A stretch of 64,000 nucleotides of DNA from Ehretia macrophylla (lineage: Eukaryota > Streptophyta > Magnoliopsida > Boraginales > Ehretiaceae). Shown in pieces: positions 1-11,810 of this stretch (positions are counted from its first letter, which is position 1; each line of letters begins with the position of its first letter). The stretch spans positions 3,099,994 through 3,163,993 of the forward strand of contig CM075771.1 in the NCBI GenBank assembly GCA_037974665.1, written 5' to 3'. The translations under genes and the position numbers were made by a program. The notes beneath the pieces were generated by a model. The model saw only the letters and a program-made list of their open reading frames with translations. It ran no database searches and was not told the origin of the DNA.

Positions 1-511
1 CCAGCCTAGAGAGATGGCCCATTCATAAGGCCCAATGGGTTAACGACAACCCATTCGCTTCAACAATGCAGCATCCTCGCAGGACGTGATATCGACACAT
101 TGTAGGACCATCTGATGTGCCGCGAGTCAGGTTGTCGTCCTTTTAACAACTCACGACGTACGATCCGGGACGAAAAAATAGTGCAAAGGAACAAAAGTGT
201 CCTGAAACTGATGAAAACGTTCAATTTTTGGCTCCAAAAAGGGGCACAGCAAGCATGCTAGCTGCCCCCGTCGTAGAGCTCTCAGAGAGCTTTGCAACGG
301 TATGCTGTGCACTGCGTAACTCCTTACTGATCAAAAGTTAAGGGCACCGGAACGACGCAGACCTGGTCAGAAATCCTACGCCCTCGGTTTGCGGGCTCGG
401 CCTCTACGTAAAGCGAAGTTGTCTTGCCCAATGTTCCGTGGGATTTGGTAATAGAGATTTGGTGGGTAAAGTATCTTCGCAACCCTAACCAGGGAAAAAA
501 AAATTGAAAAT

Positions 512-630
512 GGGGTGCAACACGAGGACTTCCTAGGTGGTCACCCATCCTAGTACTACTCTCGCCCAAGCACGCTTAACTTCGAAGTTCTGTTGGGATC
601 GAGTGCATTAGTGCTGGTAAGATCACACCC
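512..630 (-). rRNA. 5S rRNA gene, copy 1
   Basis: 119 nt, eight differences from the array consensus (numbering from the 5' G): G97A and C93A in the C box, C46T, T38A, G30C, C29T, A11T, C6T. The A box (50-65) is intact. It belongs to the left-edge subfamily, whose upstream element reads ACATATAGG rather than ACATAAAGG. Probably a degenerate copy. Confidence 0.9.
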
Positions 631-1188
631 TTCATGTTGTGGGCACGATTCCTATATGTGTTAACGGTTCACAGTGCCAGCCTAGAGAGATGGCCCATTC
701 AAAAAGCCCAATGGGCTTAACGACAACCCATCCGCTTCAACAACGCGGCATCCTCGCAAGACGTGATATCGACACGTTGTAGGGCCATCTGATGTATCGC
801 GAGTCAGGTTGTCATCCTTTTAACAATTCACGACGTACGATCCGGGATGGAAAAATATAGCAAAAGAACAAAAGTGGCCTGAAACTGATGAAAACGTTCG
901 ATTTTTGTCTCCAAAAAAGGGCACAGCGAGCATGCTAGCTGCCCCCGTCGTAGTGCTCTCAGAGAGCTTTGCAACGGTATGCTGTGCACTGCGTAACTCC
1001 TTACAGATCAAAAGTTAAGGGCACCGGAACGACGCAGACCTGGTCACAAACCCTACGCCCTCGGTTTGCGGGCCCGGCCTCTACATGAAGCGAAGTTGTC
1101 TTGCCTAATGTTCCCTTGGATTCGGTAATAGAGATTTGGGGGATAAAGTATCTTGGCAAACCTAACTAGGGTAAAAAAAATTGAAAAG

Positions 1189-1307
1189 GGGGTGCAACAC
1201 GAGGACTTCCCAGGGGGTCACCCATCCTAGTACTACTTTCGCCCAAGCACGCTTAACTTGGGTGTTCTGATGGGATCCGGTGCATTAGTGCTGGTATGAT
1301 CGGACCT
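1189..1307 (-). rRNA. 5S rRNA gene, copy 2
   Basis: 119 nt with five differences: G70A in the intermediate element, G48C, T45A, G5C, and G1A at the start site. Upstream TATA element is ACATATAGG. G5C would weaken the terminal stem I. Confidence 0.9.
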
Positions 1308-1863
1308 ATCATGTTGAGGCACAATTCCTATATGTGTTAATGGTTCACAGTGCCAGCCTAGAGAGATGGCCCATTCAAAAGGCCCAATGGGTTAACGACA
1401 GCCCATCCGCTTCAACAATGCAGCATCCTCGCAAGATGTGATATCGACACGTTGTAAGGCCGTCTGATGTACCGCGAGTCAGGTTTTCGTCCTTTTAACA
1501 ACTCACGACGTACGATCCAGGACAGAAAAATAGACCAAAAGAACAAAAGTGGCCTGAAACTGATGAAAACGTTCGATTTTTTGCTCCAAAAAGGGGCACA
1601 GCGAGCATGCAAGCTGCCCCCATTGTAGAGCTCTCAGAGAGCTTTGCTACGGTATGCTGTGCGCCGCGTAACTCCTTACGAATAAAAAGTTATGAGCACC
1701 GGAGCGACGCAGACCTGGTCACAAACCCTACGCCCTCGGTTTGCGGGCTCGGCCTCTACGTGAAGCGAAGTTGTCTTGCCCAATGTTCCGTGGTATTCGG
1801 TAATAGAGATTTGAAGGATAACGTATCTTGGCAACCCTAACCAGGGCAAAAAAAATTGAAAAG

Positions 1864-1982
1864 GGGGTGCAACACTAGGACTTCCCAAGGGGTCACCCAT
1901 CCTAGTACTACTCTCGCCCATGCACGCTTTACTTCAGAGTTCTGATGGGATCCAGTGAAATAGTGCTGGTATGATCGCACCC
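1864..1982 (-). rRNA. 5S rRNA gene, copy 3 (A box altered)
   Basis: 119 nt with eight differences: C107A, C95T, T62A and T53A inside the A box, C47T, C29T, G25T, A23T. Two A-box changes make binding of TFIIIA and polymerase III transcription doubtful. It is the last gene before the rearranged unit. Confidence 0.88.
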
Positions 1983-2317
1983 GTCATGTTGAGGGCACAA
2001 TTCCTATATGTGTTAACGGTTCACAGTCCCAGCCTAGAGAGATGGCCCATTCAAAAGGCCCAATGGGCTTAACGACAACCCATCTGCTTCAACAACGTTG
2101 CATCCTCGCAAGATGTGATATCGACATATTGTAGGGCCCTCTGATGTATCGCGAGTCAGGTTGTCGCGCTTTTAACAGCTCACGACGTACGATCCGGGAC
2201 GGAAAAATAGGTTTAAAGAAGAAAAGTGTCCTGAAGCTAATGAAAACGATCGATTTTGGGCTCCAAAAAGGGGCACATCGAGCATGCTAGCTGCCCCCGT
2301 CGTAGAGCTCTCAGAGA

Positions 2318-2525
2318 TTTTTTTTGCCCTAGTTAGGGTTGCCAAGATACTTTATCCACCAAATATCTATTACCGAATCCCACGGAACATTGGGCAAGAC
2401 AACTTCGCTTGAAGTAGAGGCCGCGCCCGCAAACCGAGGGCGTAGGGTTTGTGACTAGGTTTCCATCGCTTCGGTGCCCATAACTTTTGATTCGTAAGGA
2501 GTTACGCGGTGCACAGCATACCGTT
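2318..2525 (+). other. Inverted spacer segment; 5S gene lost
   Basis: Reading on the plus strand, the spacer is normal up to GAGCTCTCAGAGA at about 2317. It then switches to the reverse complement of the spacer part that normally lies between GCAACGGTATG and the A-run beside the gene. At 2525/2526 it returns to normal orientation at CCTCGCAAG, a point that normally lies upstream of the next gene. The 5S gene, its promoter and neighbouring spacer are missing. The flanking genes are 1099 bp apart instead of two units (about 1354 bp), so roughly 255 bp was lost. Confidence 0.88.
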
Positions 2526-2962
2526 CCTCGCAAGATGAGATATCAACACGCTGTAGGGTCCTCTAATGTCCCGCGAGCAAGGTTGTCGCTCTTTTAACAG
2601 CTCACGACGTACGATCCGGGACGGAAAAATAGAGCTAAATCAGAAAAGTGGCCCGAAACTGATGAAAACGTTAGATTTTGGGCTCCAAAAAGGGCAAAGC
2701 AAGCAAGCTAGCTTCCCCTGTCGTAGAGCTCTCGAAGAGCGTTCCAATGGTATATTGTGCGCCACGTAACTCCTTACGGATCAAAAGTTATGGTCACCGG
2801 AGTGACGGAGACCTGGTCACAAGCCCTACGCCCTAGGTTTGCGGGCCCAGCCTTCACGTGAAGCAAACTTGTCTTGCAAAAGGTGCCGTGGGATTCGATA
2901 ATAGAAATGTGTTGGATAAAGTATCTTGGCAACCCTAATCGGAGGAAAAAAAATTGAAAAGG

Positions 2963-3081
2963 GGGATGCAACACGGGGACTTCCCAGGGGGTCACCCATC
3001 CTAGTACTACTCTCGCCCAAGCACGCTTAACTTCGGAGTTTTGATGGGATCCGGTGCATTAGTGCTTGTATGATCATACCC
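2963..3081 (-). rRNA. 5S rRNA gene, copy 4
   Basis: 119 nt with six differences: C116T, T106C, G41A, C15A, C6T, G5A. Internal promoter boxes are unaltered. It is the first gene right of the inverted unit and has the common spacer type. Confidence 0.92.
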
Positions 3082-3641
3082 ATCATGATGAGGGCACAAT
3101 TCTTTTATGTGTTAACGTTTCACAGTCCCAACCTAGAGAGATGGCCCATTCAGAAAGCCCAATGGGCTTAACGATAACCCATCTGCTTCAACAACCCAGC
3201 ATCCTCCCAAGACGAGATATCGACGCATTATAGAGCCCTCTAATGTGCCGCGAGTAAGGTTGTCGTCCTTTTAACAGCTCACGACGTACGGTCCGGGACG
3301 GAAAAACAGAGCTAAAAAAGAAAAGAGGCCCGAAACTGATGAAAACGTTCAATTTTGGGCTCCAAAAAAGGGCAAAGCGAGCAAGCTAGCTGCCCCCGTT
3401 GTATGGCTCTCAGAGAGCTTTCCAACGGTATGCTGTGCGCCGCGTAACTCTTTACGGATCAAAAGTTATGGGCATCAGAGCGAAGGAGACCTGGTCACAA
3501 GCCCTACACCCTCGGTTTGTTGGCCCAGCCTTCACGTGAAGTGAAGTTGTCTTGCCCAAGGTGCCGTGGGATTCGATAATAGAAATGTGGTGGATAAAGT
3601 ATCTTGGCAACCCTAACCGGAGGAAAAAAAAATTAAAAAGG

Positions 3642-3760
3642 GGGGTGCAACACGAGGATTTCCCAGGGGGTCACCCATCCTAGTACTACTCTCGCCCAAG
3701 CACGCTTAACTTCGGAGTTTTGATGGGATCCGGTGCATTAGTGCTGGTATGATGGCACCT
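3642..3760 (-). rRNA. 5S rRNA gene, copy 5
   Basis: 119 nt with four differences: G102A, G41A, G7C, G1A. A box, intermediate element and C box match consensus. Confidence 0.93.
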
Positions 3761-4319
3761 GTCATGTTGATGGCACAATTCCTTTATGTGTTAACGGTTC
3801 ACAGTCCCAGCCTAGAGAGATGGGCCATTCAGAAGGCCCAATAGGCTTAACGACAACCCATCCGCTTTAACAAGCCACCATCCTCGCAAGACGAGATATC
3901 GACGCGTTGTTGGGCCCTCTAATGTCCCGCGAGTAAGGTTGTCGTCCTTTTAACAGCTCATAACATACGATACGGGACGAAAAAACAGAGCTAAATAAGA
4001 AAAATGGCCCAAAACTGATGAAAATGTTCGATTTTCTTCTCCAAAAAGGGGCACAGCGAGCAAGCTGTCTGCCCCCCTCGTAGAGCTATAGGAGAGCTTT
4101 CCAACGGTATGCTGTGTGCCGTGTAACTCATTAAGGATCAAAATTGATGGGCACCGAAGCGAAGGAGACCTGGTCACAAGCCCTCCACACTCAGTTTGCT
4201 GGCCCAGCCTCCATGTGAAGCGAAGTTGTCTTGCCCAAGGTGCCATGGGATTCGATAATAGAAATGTGGGGGATAAAGTATCTTGGCAACCCTAACCGGT
4301 GGAAAGAAAATTGAAAATG

Positions 4320-4438
4320 GGGGTGCAACACGAGGGCTTCCCAGGGGGTCACCCATCCTAGTACTACTCTCGCCCAAGCACGCTTAACTTCGGAGTTATG
4401 ATGGGATCCAGTGCATTAGTGCTGGTATGATCACCCCC
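4320..4438 (-). rRNA. 5S rRNA gene, copy 6
   Basis: 119 nt with five differences: T103C, G41T, C29T, C6T, T4G. Promoter boxes intact; T4G and C6T fall in the 5' strand of stem I. Confidence 0.93.
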
Positions 4439-4997
4439 GTCATGTTGAGGGCACAATTCCTTTATGTGTTAACGGTTCACAGTGCCAGCATAGAGAGATG
4501 GCCCATTCAGAAGGCCCAATGGGCTTAACAACAACCCATCCGCTTTAAAAACGCAACATGCTGATAAGACGTCATATTGACGCGCTGTAGGGCCCTGTAA
4601 TGTCCCATGAGCAAGGTTGTCTTCCTTTTAACAACTCACTACTTACGATCTTTGAACAAAAAACATAGCTTAATAAGAAAAGTGGCCCGAAACTGATGAA
4701 AAATTTCGATTTTGGGATCCAAAAATGGGCACCGCGAGCAAGTTGGCTGCCTCCGTCGTAGAGCGCTCGTAGAGCTTTACAACGATATGCTGTGTGCCGC
4801 GTAACTCCTTACGGATCAAAAGTTATGGGCACCGGAGCGACGGAGACCTGGTCACATGCCCTACGCCCTCGGTTTACGGGCCCAGCCTCCACGTGAAGCG
4901 AAGTTGTCTTTCCCAAGGTGCCATGAGATTCGATAATAAAAATATGGTGGATAAAGTATCTTGGCAACCCTAACTGGAGGAAAAAAAATTGAAAAGG

Positions 4998-5114
4998 GGA
5001 ATGCAACACGAGGATTTCCCAATGGGTCACCATCATAGTACTACGCTCGCCCAAGCACGCCTAACTTCGGAGTTCTGATTGGATCCGATGCATTAGTATT
5101 GGTATATCGCACCT
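4998..5114 (-). pseudogene. 5S rRNA pseudogene, copy 7
   Basis: Only 117 nt. Two single-base deletions, one among G85-G87 in the C box and one at C10, plus about 13 substitutions: C117T, C116T, G102A, C95T, C94A, G81T, A71C, A55G, C36A, C28T, C18T, G17A, G1A. C box, intermediate element and A box are all hit. It is the most decayed full-span copy in the window. Confidence 0.88.
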
Positions 5115-5358
5115 GTCATGTTGAGGGCACAATTCTTTTATGTGTTAACGGTTCAGAGTCCCAACCTAGAGAGATGGCCCATTCAGAAGGCCCAATGGGC
5201 TTAACGACAACCCATTCGCTTCTATAACCTAGCAACCTCGCAAGACAAGATATCGATGCGTTGTAGGGCCCTGTATTGTCCCGCGAGTAAAGTTGTCGTC
5301 CTTTTAACAACTCACGACATATGATACGGGACGAAAAAATAGAGAAAAATTAGAAAAG

Positions 5359-5363
5359 TGGCA
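5359..5363. other. Spacer deletion junction, about 44 bp
   Basis: The spacer between copies 7 and 8 jumps from AGAAAAGTGGC to ACAGCGAGC. It lacks the block that normally holds CCGAAACTGATG through CTCCAAAAAGGGC. Gene spacing falls to 633 bp. A shared GGC at the two ends could be the microhomology used. Confidence 0.8.
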
Positions 5364-5628
5364 CAGCGAGCAAGCTAGCTTCTCCCGTCGTAGAGCTCTG
5401 GAAGAGCTTTGCAACGGTATGCTGTGAGCTGCGTAACTCCTTACGAATCAAAAGTTATGGGCACCGGAGCGACGGAGACCTGGTCACAAGCCCTACGCCC
5501 TCGGTTTGCGTGCCCAACCTCCACGTGAAGCGAAGTTGTCTTGCCCAAGGTGCCATGTGATACGATAATAGAAATGTGGTGGATAAAGTATCTTGGCAAC
5601 CCTAATCGGAGGAAAAAAATTGAAAAGG

Positions 5629-5747
5629 GGGATGCAACACGAGGACTTCCCAGGGGGTCAACCATCCTAGTACTACTCTCGCCCAAGCACGCTTAACTTC
5701 GGAGTTCTGATGGGATCCGGTGCATTATTGCTGGTATGATCGCACCC
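5629..5747 (-). rRNA. 5S rRNA gene, copy 8
   Basis: 119 nt with three differences: C116T, G87T in the C box, C20A. A box and intermediate element are consensus. Confidence 0.93.
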
Positions 5748-6305
5748 GTCATGTTGAGGGCACAATTCCTTTATGTGTCAACGGTTCACAGTCCCAGCCT
5801 AGAGAGATGGCACATTCAGAAGGCCCAATGGGCTTAACAACAACCCATCCGCTTCAACAATACAGCATCCTCGCAAGAAGTGATATCGACACGTTGTAGG
5901 GCCGTCTAATGTCCCACGAGTAAGGCTGTCTTCCTTTTAACAGCTCACGACATACGATCTAGGACGAAAAAACAGAGCTTAATAAGAAAAGTGGCCCAAA
6001 ACTGATGAAAACGTTCCATTTTGGGCACCAAAAAGGGCACAGTGAGCAAGCCGGCTGACCCCGTGATAGAACTCTCAGTGAGCGTTGCAACGGTATGCTG
6101 TGCGCCGCGTAACTCCTTACGGATCTAAAGTTATGGGCACCGGAGCGACGGAGACCTGGTCACAAGCACTACGCCCTTGGTTTACGGGCCCAGCCTCCAC
6201 GTGAAGCGAAGTTGTCTTGCCCAAGGTGCCGTGGGATTCGATAGTAGAAATGTGGCGGATTAAGTATCTTGTCAACCCTAACCGGAAGAAAAAAAATTGA
6301 AAAGG

Positions 6306-6424
6306 GGGGTGCAACACGAGGATTTCCCAGGGGGTCACCCATCCTAGTGCTACTCTCGACCAAGCACGCTTAACTTCGGAATTCTGATGGGATCCGGTCC
6401 ATTAGTGCTAGTATGATCGCACAC
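6306..6424 (-). rRNA. 5S rRNA gene, copy 9
   Basis: 119 nt with seven differences: G102A, T76C, G66T, C44T, C26G, C15T, G2T. G66T lies just past the A box. Confidence 0.91.
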
Positions 6425-6983
6425 GTCATGTTGAGGCCACAATTCCTTTATGTGTTAACGGTCCACAGTCTCGGCCTAGAGAGATGGCCTATTTAGAAGG
6501 CCAAATGGGGTTAACAACAACCCATCCGCTTCAACAACGCAACATCTTTGCAAGACGTGATATCGACGCATTGTAGGGCCCTCTAATGTACCGCGAGTAA
6601 GGTTGTCGTCCTTTTAACAGCTCACGACGTACGATTCGGGACGGAAAAACAGAGATTAATAAGAAAAGTGGCCCAAAACTGATTAAAATGTTCGATTTTG
6701 GTCTCCAAAAAGGGGCACAGTGAGCAAGTTGGCCGCCCCTGTCGTAGACCTCTCGGAGAGCTTTGCAACGGTATGCTGTTCGCCGCGTAACTCCTTACGG
6801 ATCAAAAGTTATGGGCATCGGAGCGACGGAGACCTGGTCACAAGCCCTACACCATCGGTTTGCGGGCCCAACCTCCACGTGAAGCGAAGTTGTCTTGCCC
6901 AAGGTGCCGTGGGATTCGATAATAGAAATGTGGTGGATTAAGTATCTTGGAAACTCTAATCGGAGGAAAAAAAATTGAAAAGG

Positions 6984-7102
6984 GGGGTGCAACACGAGGA
7001 CTTCCCAGGGGGTCACCCATCCTACTACTACTCTCGCCCAAGCACGCTTAACTTCTGAGTTCTGATGGGATCCGGTGCATTAGTGCTGATATGATCGCAC
7101 CC
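6984..7102 (-). rRNA. 5S rRNA gene, copy 10
   Basis: 119 nt with three differences: C78G, C47A, C14T. All internal promoter boxes are intact; one of the better copies. Confidence 0.93.
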
Positions 7103-7659
7103 ATCATGTTGAAGGCACAATTCCTTTATGTGTTAACGGTTCACAGTCCCAGCCTAGAGAGATGGCCCATTCAGAAGGCACTATGGGCTTAACAACAACC
7201 CATCTGCTTCAACAACCTGCATCCTCACAAGACGTGATATCGAAGCGGTGTAGGGCCCTCTAATGCCCCGCGAGTAAGGTTCTTGTCCTTTTAATAGCTC
7301 ACGATGTACGATTAGGGACGAAAAAACAAAGCAAAACAAGAAAAGTGGCCAAAAACTGATGAAAACGTTCGATTTTGGGCTCCAAAAAGGGCATAGCAAG
7401 CAATCTAGCTACCCCTGTCGTAGAGCTCTCGAAGAGCTTTCCAACGGTATGCTGTGCACCACGTAACTCCTTACGGATAAAAAGTTATGGGCACCAGAGT
7501 GACGGAGACCTGGTCAGAAGCCCTACGCCCCCAGTTTGCGGGCCCAGCCTCCACGTGAGGCGAAGTTGTCTTGCCCAAGGTGCCGTGGGATTTGATAATA
7601 GTAATGAGGGGGATAAAGTATCTTGGCAACCCTAACCGGAGGAAAAAAAATTGAAAAGG

Positions 7660-7778
7660 GGAGTGCAAAACGACGACTTCCCAGGGGGTCACCCATCCTA
7701 GTACTACTCTCGCCCAAGCACGCTTAACTTCAGAGTTCTGATGGGATCCTGTGCATTAGTGCTGGTTTGATCGCACCA
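7660..7778 (-). rRNA. 5S rRNA gene, copy 11
   Basis: 119 nt with seven differences: C117T, G110T, C105G, C47T, C29A, T12A, G1T. Promoter boxes intact; the changes cluster in stems I and III. Confidence 0.91.
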
Positions 7779-8335
7779 GTCATGTTGAGGGCACAATTCC
7801 TTTATATGTTAACATTTCATAATCCCAGTCTAGAGAGATGGCCCATTCAGAAGGCTCAATTGGCTTAATGACAACCCATCCGCTTCAACAACCCAGCATC
7901 CTCGCAAGACGAGATATCGACGCGTTGTAGGGTCCTCTAGTGTTCCACGAGTAAGGTTGTTGTCCTTTTAATAGCTTATGACGTACGAACTGGGACGGAA
8001 AAACAGAGCTAAATTAGAAAAGTTCCCGAAACTGATGAAAACGTTCGATTTTGGGCTCCAAAAAGGGCACAGCAAGCATGTATGCTGCCACCGTCGTCGA
8101 GATCTCGGAGTGCTATCCAACGTTATGCTGTATGCCGCGTAACTCCTTACGGATCAAAAGTTAATGGCACCGGAGCTACGGAGAGCTGGTCACATGCCCT
8201 ACGCCCTCGGTTTGCGAGCCCAGCCTCCACGTGAAGCGAAGTTGTCCTGTCCAAGGTGCCGTGGGATTTGATAATAGAAATGTGGTGGATAAAGTATCTT
8301 GGCAACCCTAACTAGAGGAAAAAAAATTGAAAATG

Positions 8336-8454
8336 GGGGTGCAACACGAGGACTTCCCAGGGGGTCACCCATCCTAGTACTACTATCGCCCAAGCACGCT
8401 TAACTACGGAGTTCTGATGGGATCCGGTGCATTAGTGCTGGTATGATCGTACCA
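8336..8454 (-). rRNA. 5S rRNA gene, copy 12
   Basis: 119 nt with four differences: G70T in the intermediate element, A49T, G5A, G1T. Confidence 0.92.
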
Positions 8455-9012
8455 GTCATGTTGAGGGCACAATTCCTTTATGTGTTAACGGTTCACAGTC
8501 CCAGCATTGAGAGATGGCCCATTCAGAAGGCCCAATGGGCTTAACAACAACCCATCCGCTTCAACAACGCAGCATCCTCGCAAGACGTGATATCGACGCG
8601 TTGTAGGGCCCTCTAATGTCCCGTGAGTAAGGTTGTCATCCTTTTAACAACTCACGACGGACGATCCGGGACGGAGTAATAGAGCTTAATAAGAAAAGTG
8701 GCCCGAAACTGATGAAAACGTTCCATTTTGGGCTCGAAAAAGGGCAGAGCGAGCAAGCTGGCTGCCCCTGTCGTAGAGCTCTCGGAGAGCTTTGCACCGG
8801 TATGCTGTGCTCCGCGTAACTCCTAGTGGATCAAAAGTTATGGGCACTGGAGCGACGAAGACCTGGTCACAAGCCCTACACCCCCGGTTTGCGGGCCCAG
8901 CCTCCATGTCAAGCGAAGTTGTCTTGCCCAAGGTGCCGTGGGATTCGATAATAGAAATGTGGTGGATAAAGTATTTTGGCAACCCTAACCGGAGGAAAAA
9001 AAATTGAAAAGG

Positions 9013-9131
9013 AGGGTGCAACACGAGGACTTCCCAGGGGGTCACCCATCCTTGTACTACCCTTGCCCTAGGACGCTTAACTTCGGAGTTCTGATGGGAT
9101 CCGGTGCATTAGTGCTGGTATGATCGCACCC
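9013..9131 (-). rRNA. 5S rRNA gene, copy 13 (A box altered)
   Basis: 119 nt with six differences, five of them within 60-79: C119T, T79A, A71G, G68A, T63A, G60C. Both the A box and the intermediate element are changed, so transcription is doubtful. Confidence 0.89.
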
Positions 9132-9690
9132 GTCATGTTAAGGACACAGTTCCTTTATGTGTTAACGGTTCACAGTCCCAGCCTAGAGAGATGGCCAATT
9201 AAGAAGGCCCAATGGGCTTAACAACAACCCATCCGCTTCAACAACGCAGCATCCTCGTATGACGTGATATCAACGCGTTGTAGGGCCCTCTAATGCACCG
9301 CGAGTAAGGTTGTCGTCCTTTTAACAGCTCAGGATGTACGATCCGGGATGAAAAAACCGAGCTTAATAAGAAAAGTGGCCCAAAACTTATGAAAACGTTC
9401 GATTTTGGGCTCAAAAAAGGGCACAGCGAGCAAGCTGGCTGCCCCCGTCATAGAGCTCTCGGAGAGCTTTGCAACGGTATGCTGTGCGCCGCGTAACTCT
9501 TTACAGATCAAAAGTTATGGGCAACGGAGAGATGGAGACCCGGTCACAAGCCCTACGCCCTCGGTTTTCCATCCCAGCCTCCACGTGAAGTGAAGTTGTC
9601 TTGCCCAAGGTGCCGTGGGATTCGATTATAGAAATGTGGTGGATTAAGTATCTTGGAAACACTAACCGGAGGAAAAAAAAATTGAAAAGG

Positions 9691-9809
9691 GGGGTGCAAC
9701 ACGAGGACTTCCCAGGGGGTCACCTATCCTAGTACTAATCTCGCCCAAGCACGCTTAACTTCCGAGTTCTGATGGGATCCGGTGCATTAGTACAGGTATG
9801 ATCACTCCC
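9691..9809 (-). rRNA. 5S rRNA gene, copy 14
   Basis: 119 nt with seven differences: G85A in the C box, G72T, C47G, C18T, A16T, C6T, T4A. Its upstream TATA-like element is replaced by a run of A (plus-strand CCTTTTTTTG at about 9830). Confidence 0.9.
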
Positions 9810-10368
9810 GCCATGTTGAGGGCACAATTCCTTTTTTTGTTAATGGTTCACAGTCCCAGCCTAGAGAAATGGCACATTCAGAAGTGCCAATGGGCTTAAC
9901 GACAACCCATCCGCTTCAACAACCCAGCATCCTCGCAAGACGAGATATTGACGCGTTGTAGGGCACTCTAATGTCCCGCGAGTAAGGTTGTTGTCCTTTT
10001 AACAGCTCACGACGTACGATACGAGACAGATAAACAGAGCAAAAGTAGAAAAGTGGCCCGAAACTGATGAAAAAGTTCAATTTTGGGCCCCAAAAACGGC
10101 AAAGCGATCAAGCTAGTTTTCCCTGTCGTAGAGCTCTCGAAGAGCTTTCCAAGGGTATGCTGTGTGCCGTGTGACTCCTTACAGATCAAAAGTGATGGGC
10201 ACCGGAGTGACGGAGACGTGGTCACAAGCCCTACGCCCTCGGTTTACGGGCCCAGCCTCCACGTGAAGCGATGTTGTCTTGCCCAAGGTGCCGTGGGATT
10301 CAATAATAGAAATCTGGTGGATAAAGTCTCTTGGCAACCCTAACATGAGGAAAAAAAATTGAAAATGG

Positions 10369-10487
10369 GGGGTGCAACACGAGGACTTCCCAAGGGGTCA
10401 CCCATCCTAGTACTACTCTCCCCCAAGCACGCTTAACTTCGGAGTTCTGATGGGATTCGGTGCATTAGTGCTGGTATGATAGCACCC
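10369..10487 (-). rRNA. 5S rRNA gene, copy 15
   Basis: 119 nt with four differences: C95T, C67G, G31A, G7T. C67G is in the intermediate element. Confidence 0.92.
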
Positions 10488-10624
10488 GTCATGTTGAAGG
10501 CACAATTACTTTATGTGTTAACGGTTCACAGTCCCAGCCTAGAGAGATGGCCCATTCAGAAGGCCCAATGGGCTTAACAAAAACCCATCCACTTCAACAA
10601 CGCAGCATCCTTGCAAGACGTGAT

Positions 10625-10630
10625 ATCGAG
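10625..10630. other. Spacer deletion junction, about 31 bp
   Basis: The spacer upstream of copy 15 runs GATATCGA directly into GTAAGG. The block with CGCGTTGTAGGGCCC and TAATGTCCCGCGA is missing. Gene spacing is 646 bp. CGA at both ends suggests microhomology. Confidence 0.8.
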
Positions 10631-11014
10631 TAAGGTTGTCGTCCTTTTACCAGCTTACGACGTTCGATCTAGGATGGAAAAACAGAGCAAAATAAGAAAA
10701 GTGTCCCGAAACTGAAGAAAACGTTCGATTTTGGTCTCCAAAAAATCCCAGCGAGCAAGCTAGCTGCCCCCGTCGTAGAGCTCTCGAAGAGCTTTCCTAC
10801 GGTATGCTGTGCGCCGCGGTACTCCTTACGGATAAAAAGTTATGGGCATCGGAGCGATGGAGACCTGGTCACAAGCCCTACGGCCTCGGTTTGCGGGCCC
10901 AGCCTCCACGTGAAGCGAAGTTTTCTTGCCCAAGGAGCGGTGGGATTCAATAATAGAAATGTGGCGGATAAAGTATCTTGGCAACCCTAACCGGAGGAAA
11001 AAAAATTGAAAAGT

Positions 11015-11133
11015 GGGGTGCAACACAAGGACTTTGTAGGGGGTCACCCATCCTAGTACTACTCTCGCCCAAGCACGTTTAACTTCAGAGTTCTGATGGG
11101 ATCCGGTGCATTAGTGCTGGTATGATTGCACCT
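11015..11133 (-). rRNA. 5S rRNA gene, copy 16 (C box altered)
   Basis: 119 nt with eight differences: C107T, three adjacent changes G99A, G98C, G97A at the C-box end, G56A in the A box, C47T, G7A, G1A. Its upstream element is a run of A instead of ACATAAAGG. Probably inactive. Confidence 0.88.
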
Positions 11134-11691
11134 GTCATGTTGAGGGCACAATTCCTTTTTTTGTTAACGGTTCACAGTCCCAGCCTAGAGAGATGGCCCA
11201 TTCAGAAGTCCCAATGGGCTTAACGACAACCCATCCGCTTCAACAACGCAGCATCCTCGCAAGACATGATATCAACGCGTTGTAGGGCACTCTAATGTCT
11301 AGCGACTAAGGTTGTCGTCCTTTTAACAGCTCACGACGTACGATACGGCACAGATAAACAGAGAAAAATCAGAAAAGTGGCCTGAAACTGATGAAAAAGT
11401 TCAATTTTGAGCCACAAAAAGGGCAAAGTGAGCAAGCTAGCTTCCCCCGTCGTAGAGCCCTCGAAGAGCTTTCCAAGTGTATACTGTGTGCCGTGTAACT
11501 CCTTACGGATCAAAAGTTATGTGAACCGGAGCGACAGAGACCTAGTCACAAGCCCTACGCCCTCAGTTTATGGGCCCAGCCTCCACGTGAAGCCAAGTTG
11601 TCTTGCCCAAGGTGCTGTGGGATTCAATAATAGACATGCGGTGGATAAAGTATCTTGGTAACCCTAACCGGAGGAAGAAAAATTGAAAAAG

Positions 11692-11810
11692 GGGATGCAA
11701 CACGAGGACTTCCCAGGGGGTCACCCATCCTAGTACTACTCTCGCCCAAGCATGCTTAACTTCGGAGTTCTGATGGGATCCGGTGTATTAGTGCTGGTAT
11801 GATCACACCC
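11692..11810 (-). rRNA. 5S rRNA gene, copy 17
   Basis: 119 nt with four differences: C116T, G58A at the A-box CpG, G25A, C6T. Confidence 0.92.

Larger units (their letters stand above)
1..2317 (-). repeat. Divergent left-edge 5S spacer subfamily
   Basis: The units of copies 1-3 share spacer variants absent or rare further right. Plus-strand examples are GACGCAGACC where most units have GACGGAGACC, CGGCCTCTAC for CAGCCTCCAC, AATGTTCC for AAGGTGCC, GGTAATAGAGATTT for GATAATAGAAATGT, and CCTATATGTG for CCTTTATGTG upstream of the gene. The inverted piece at 2318-2525 carries the same variants, so it derives from this subfamily. Confidence 0.8.
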
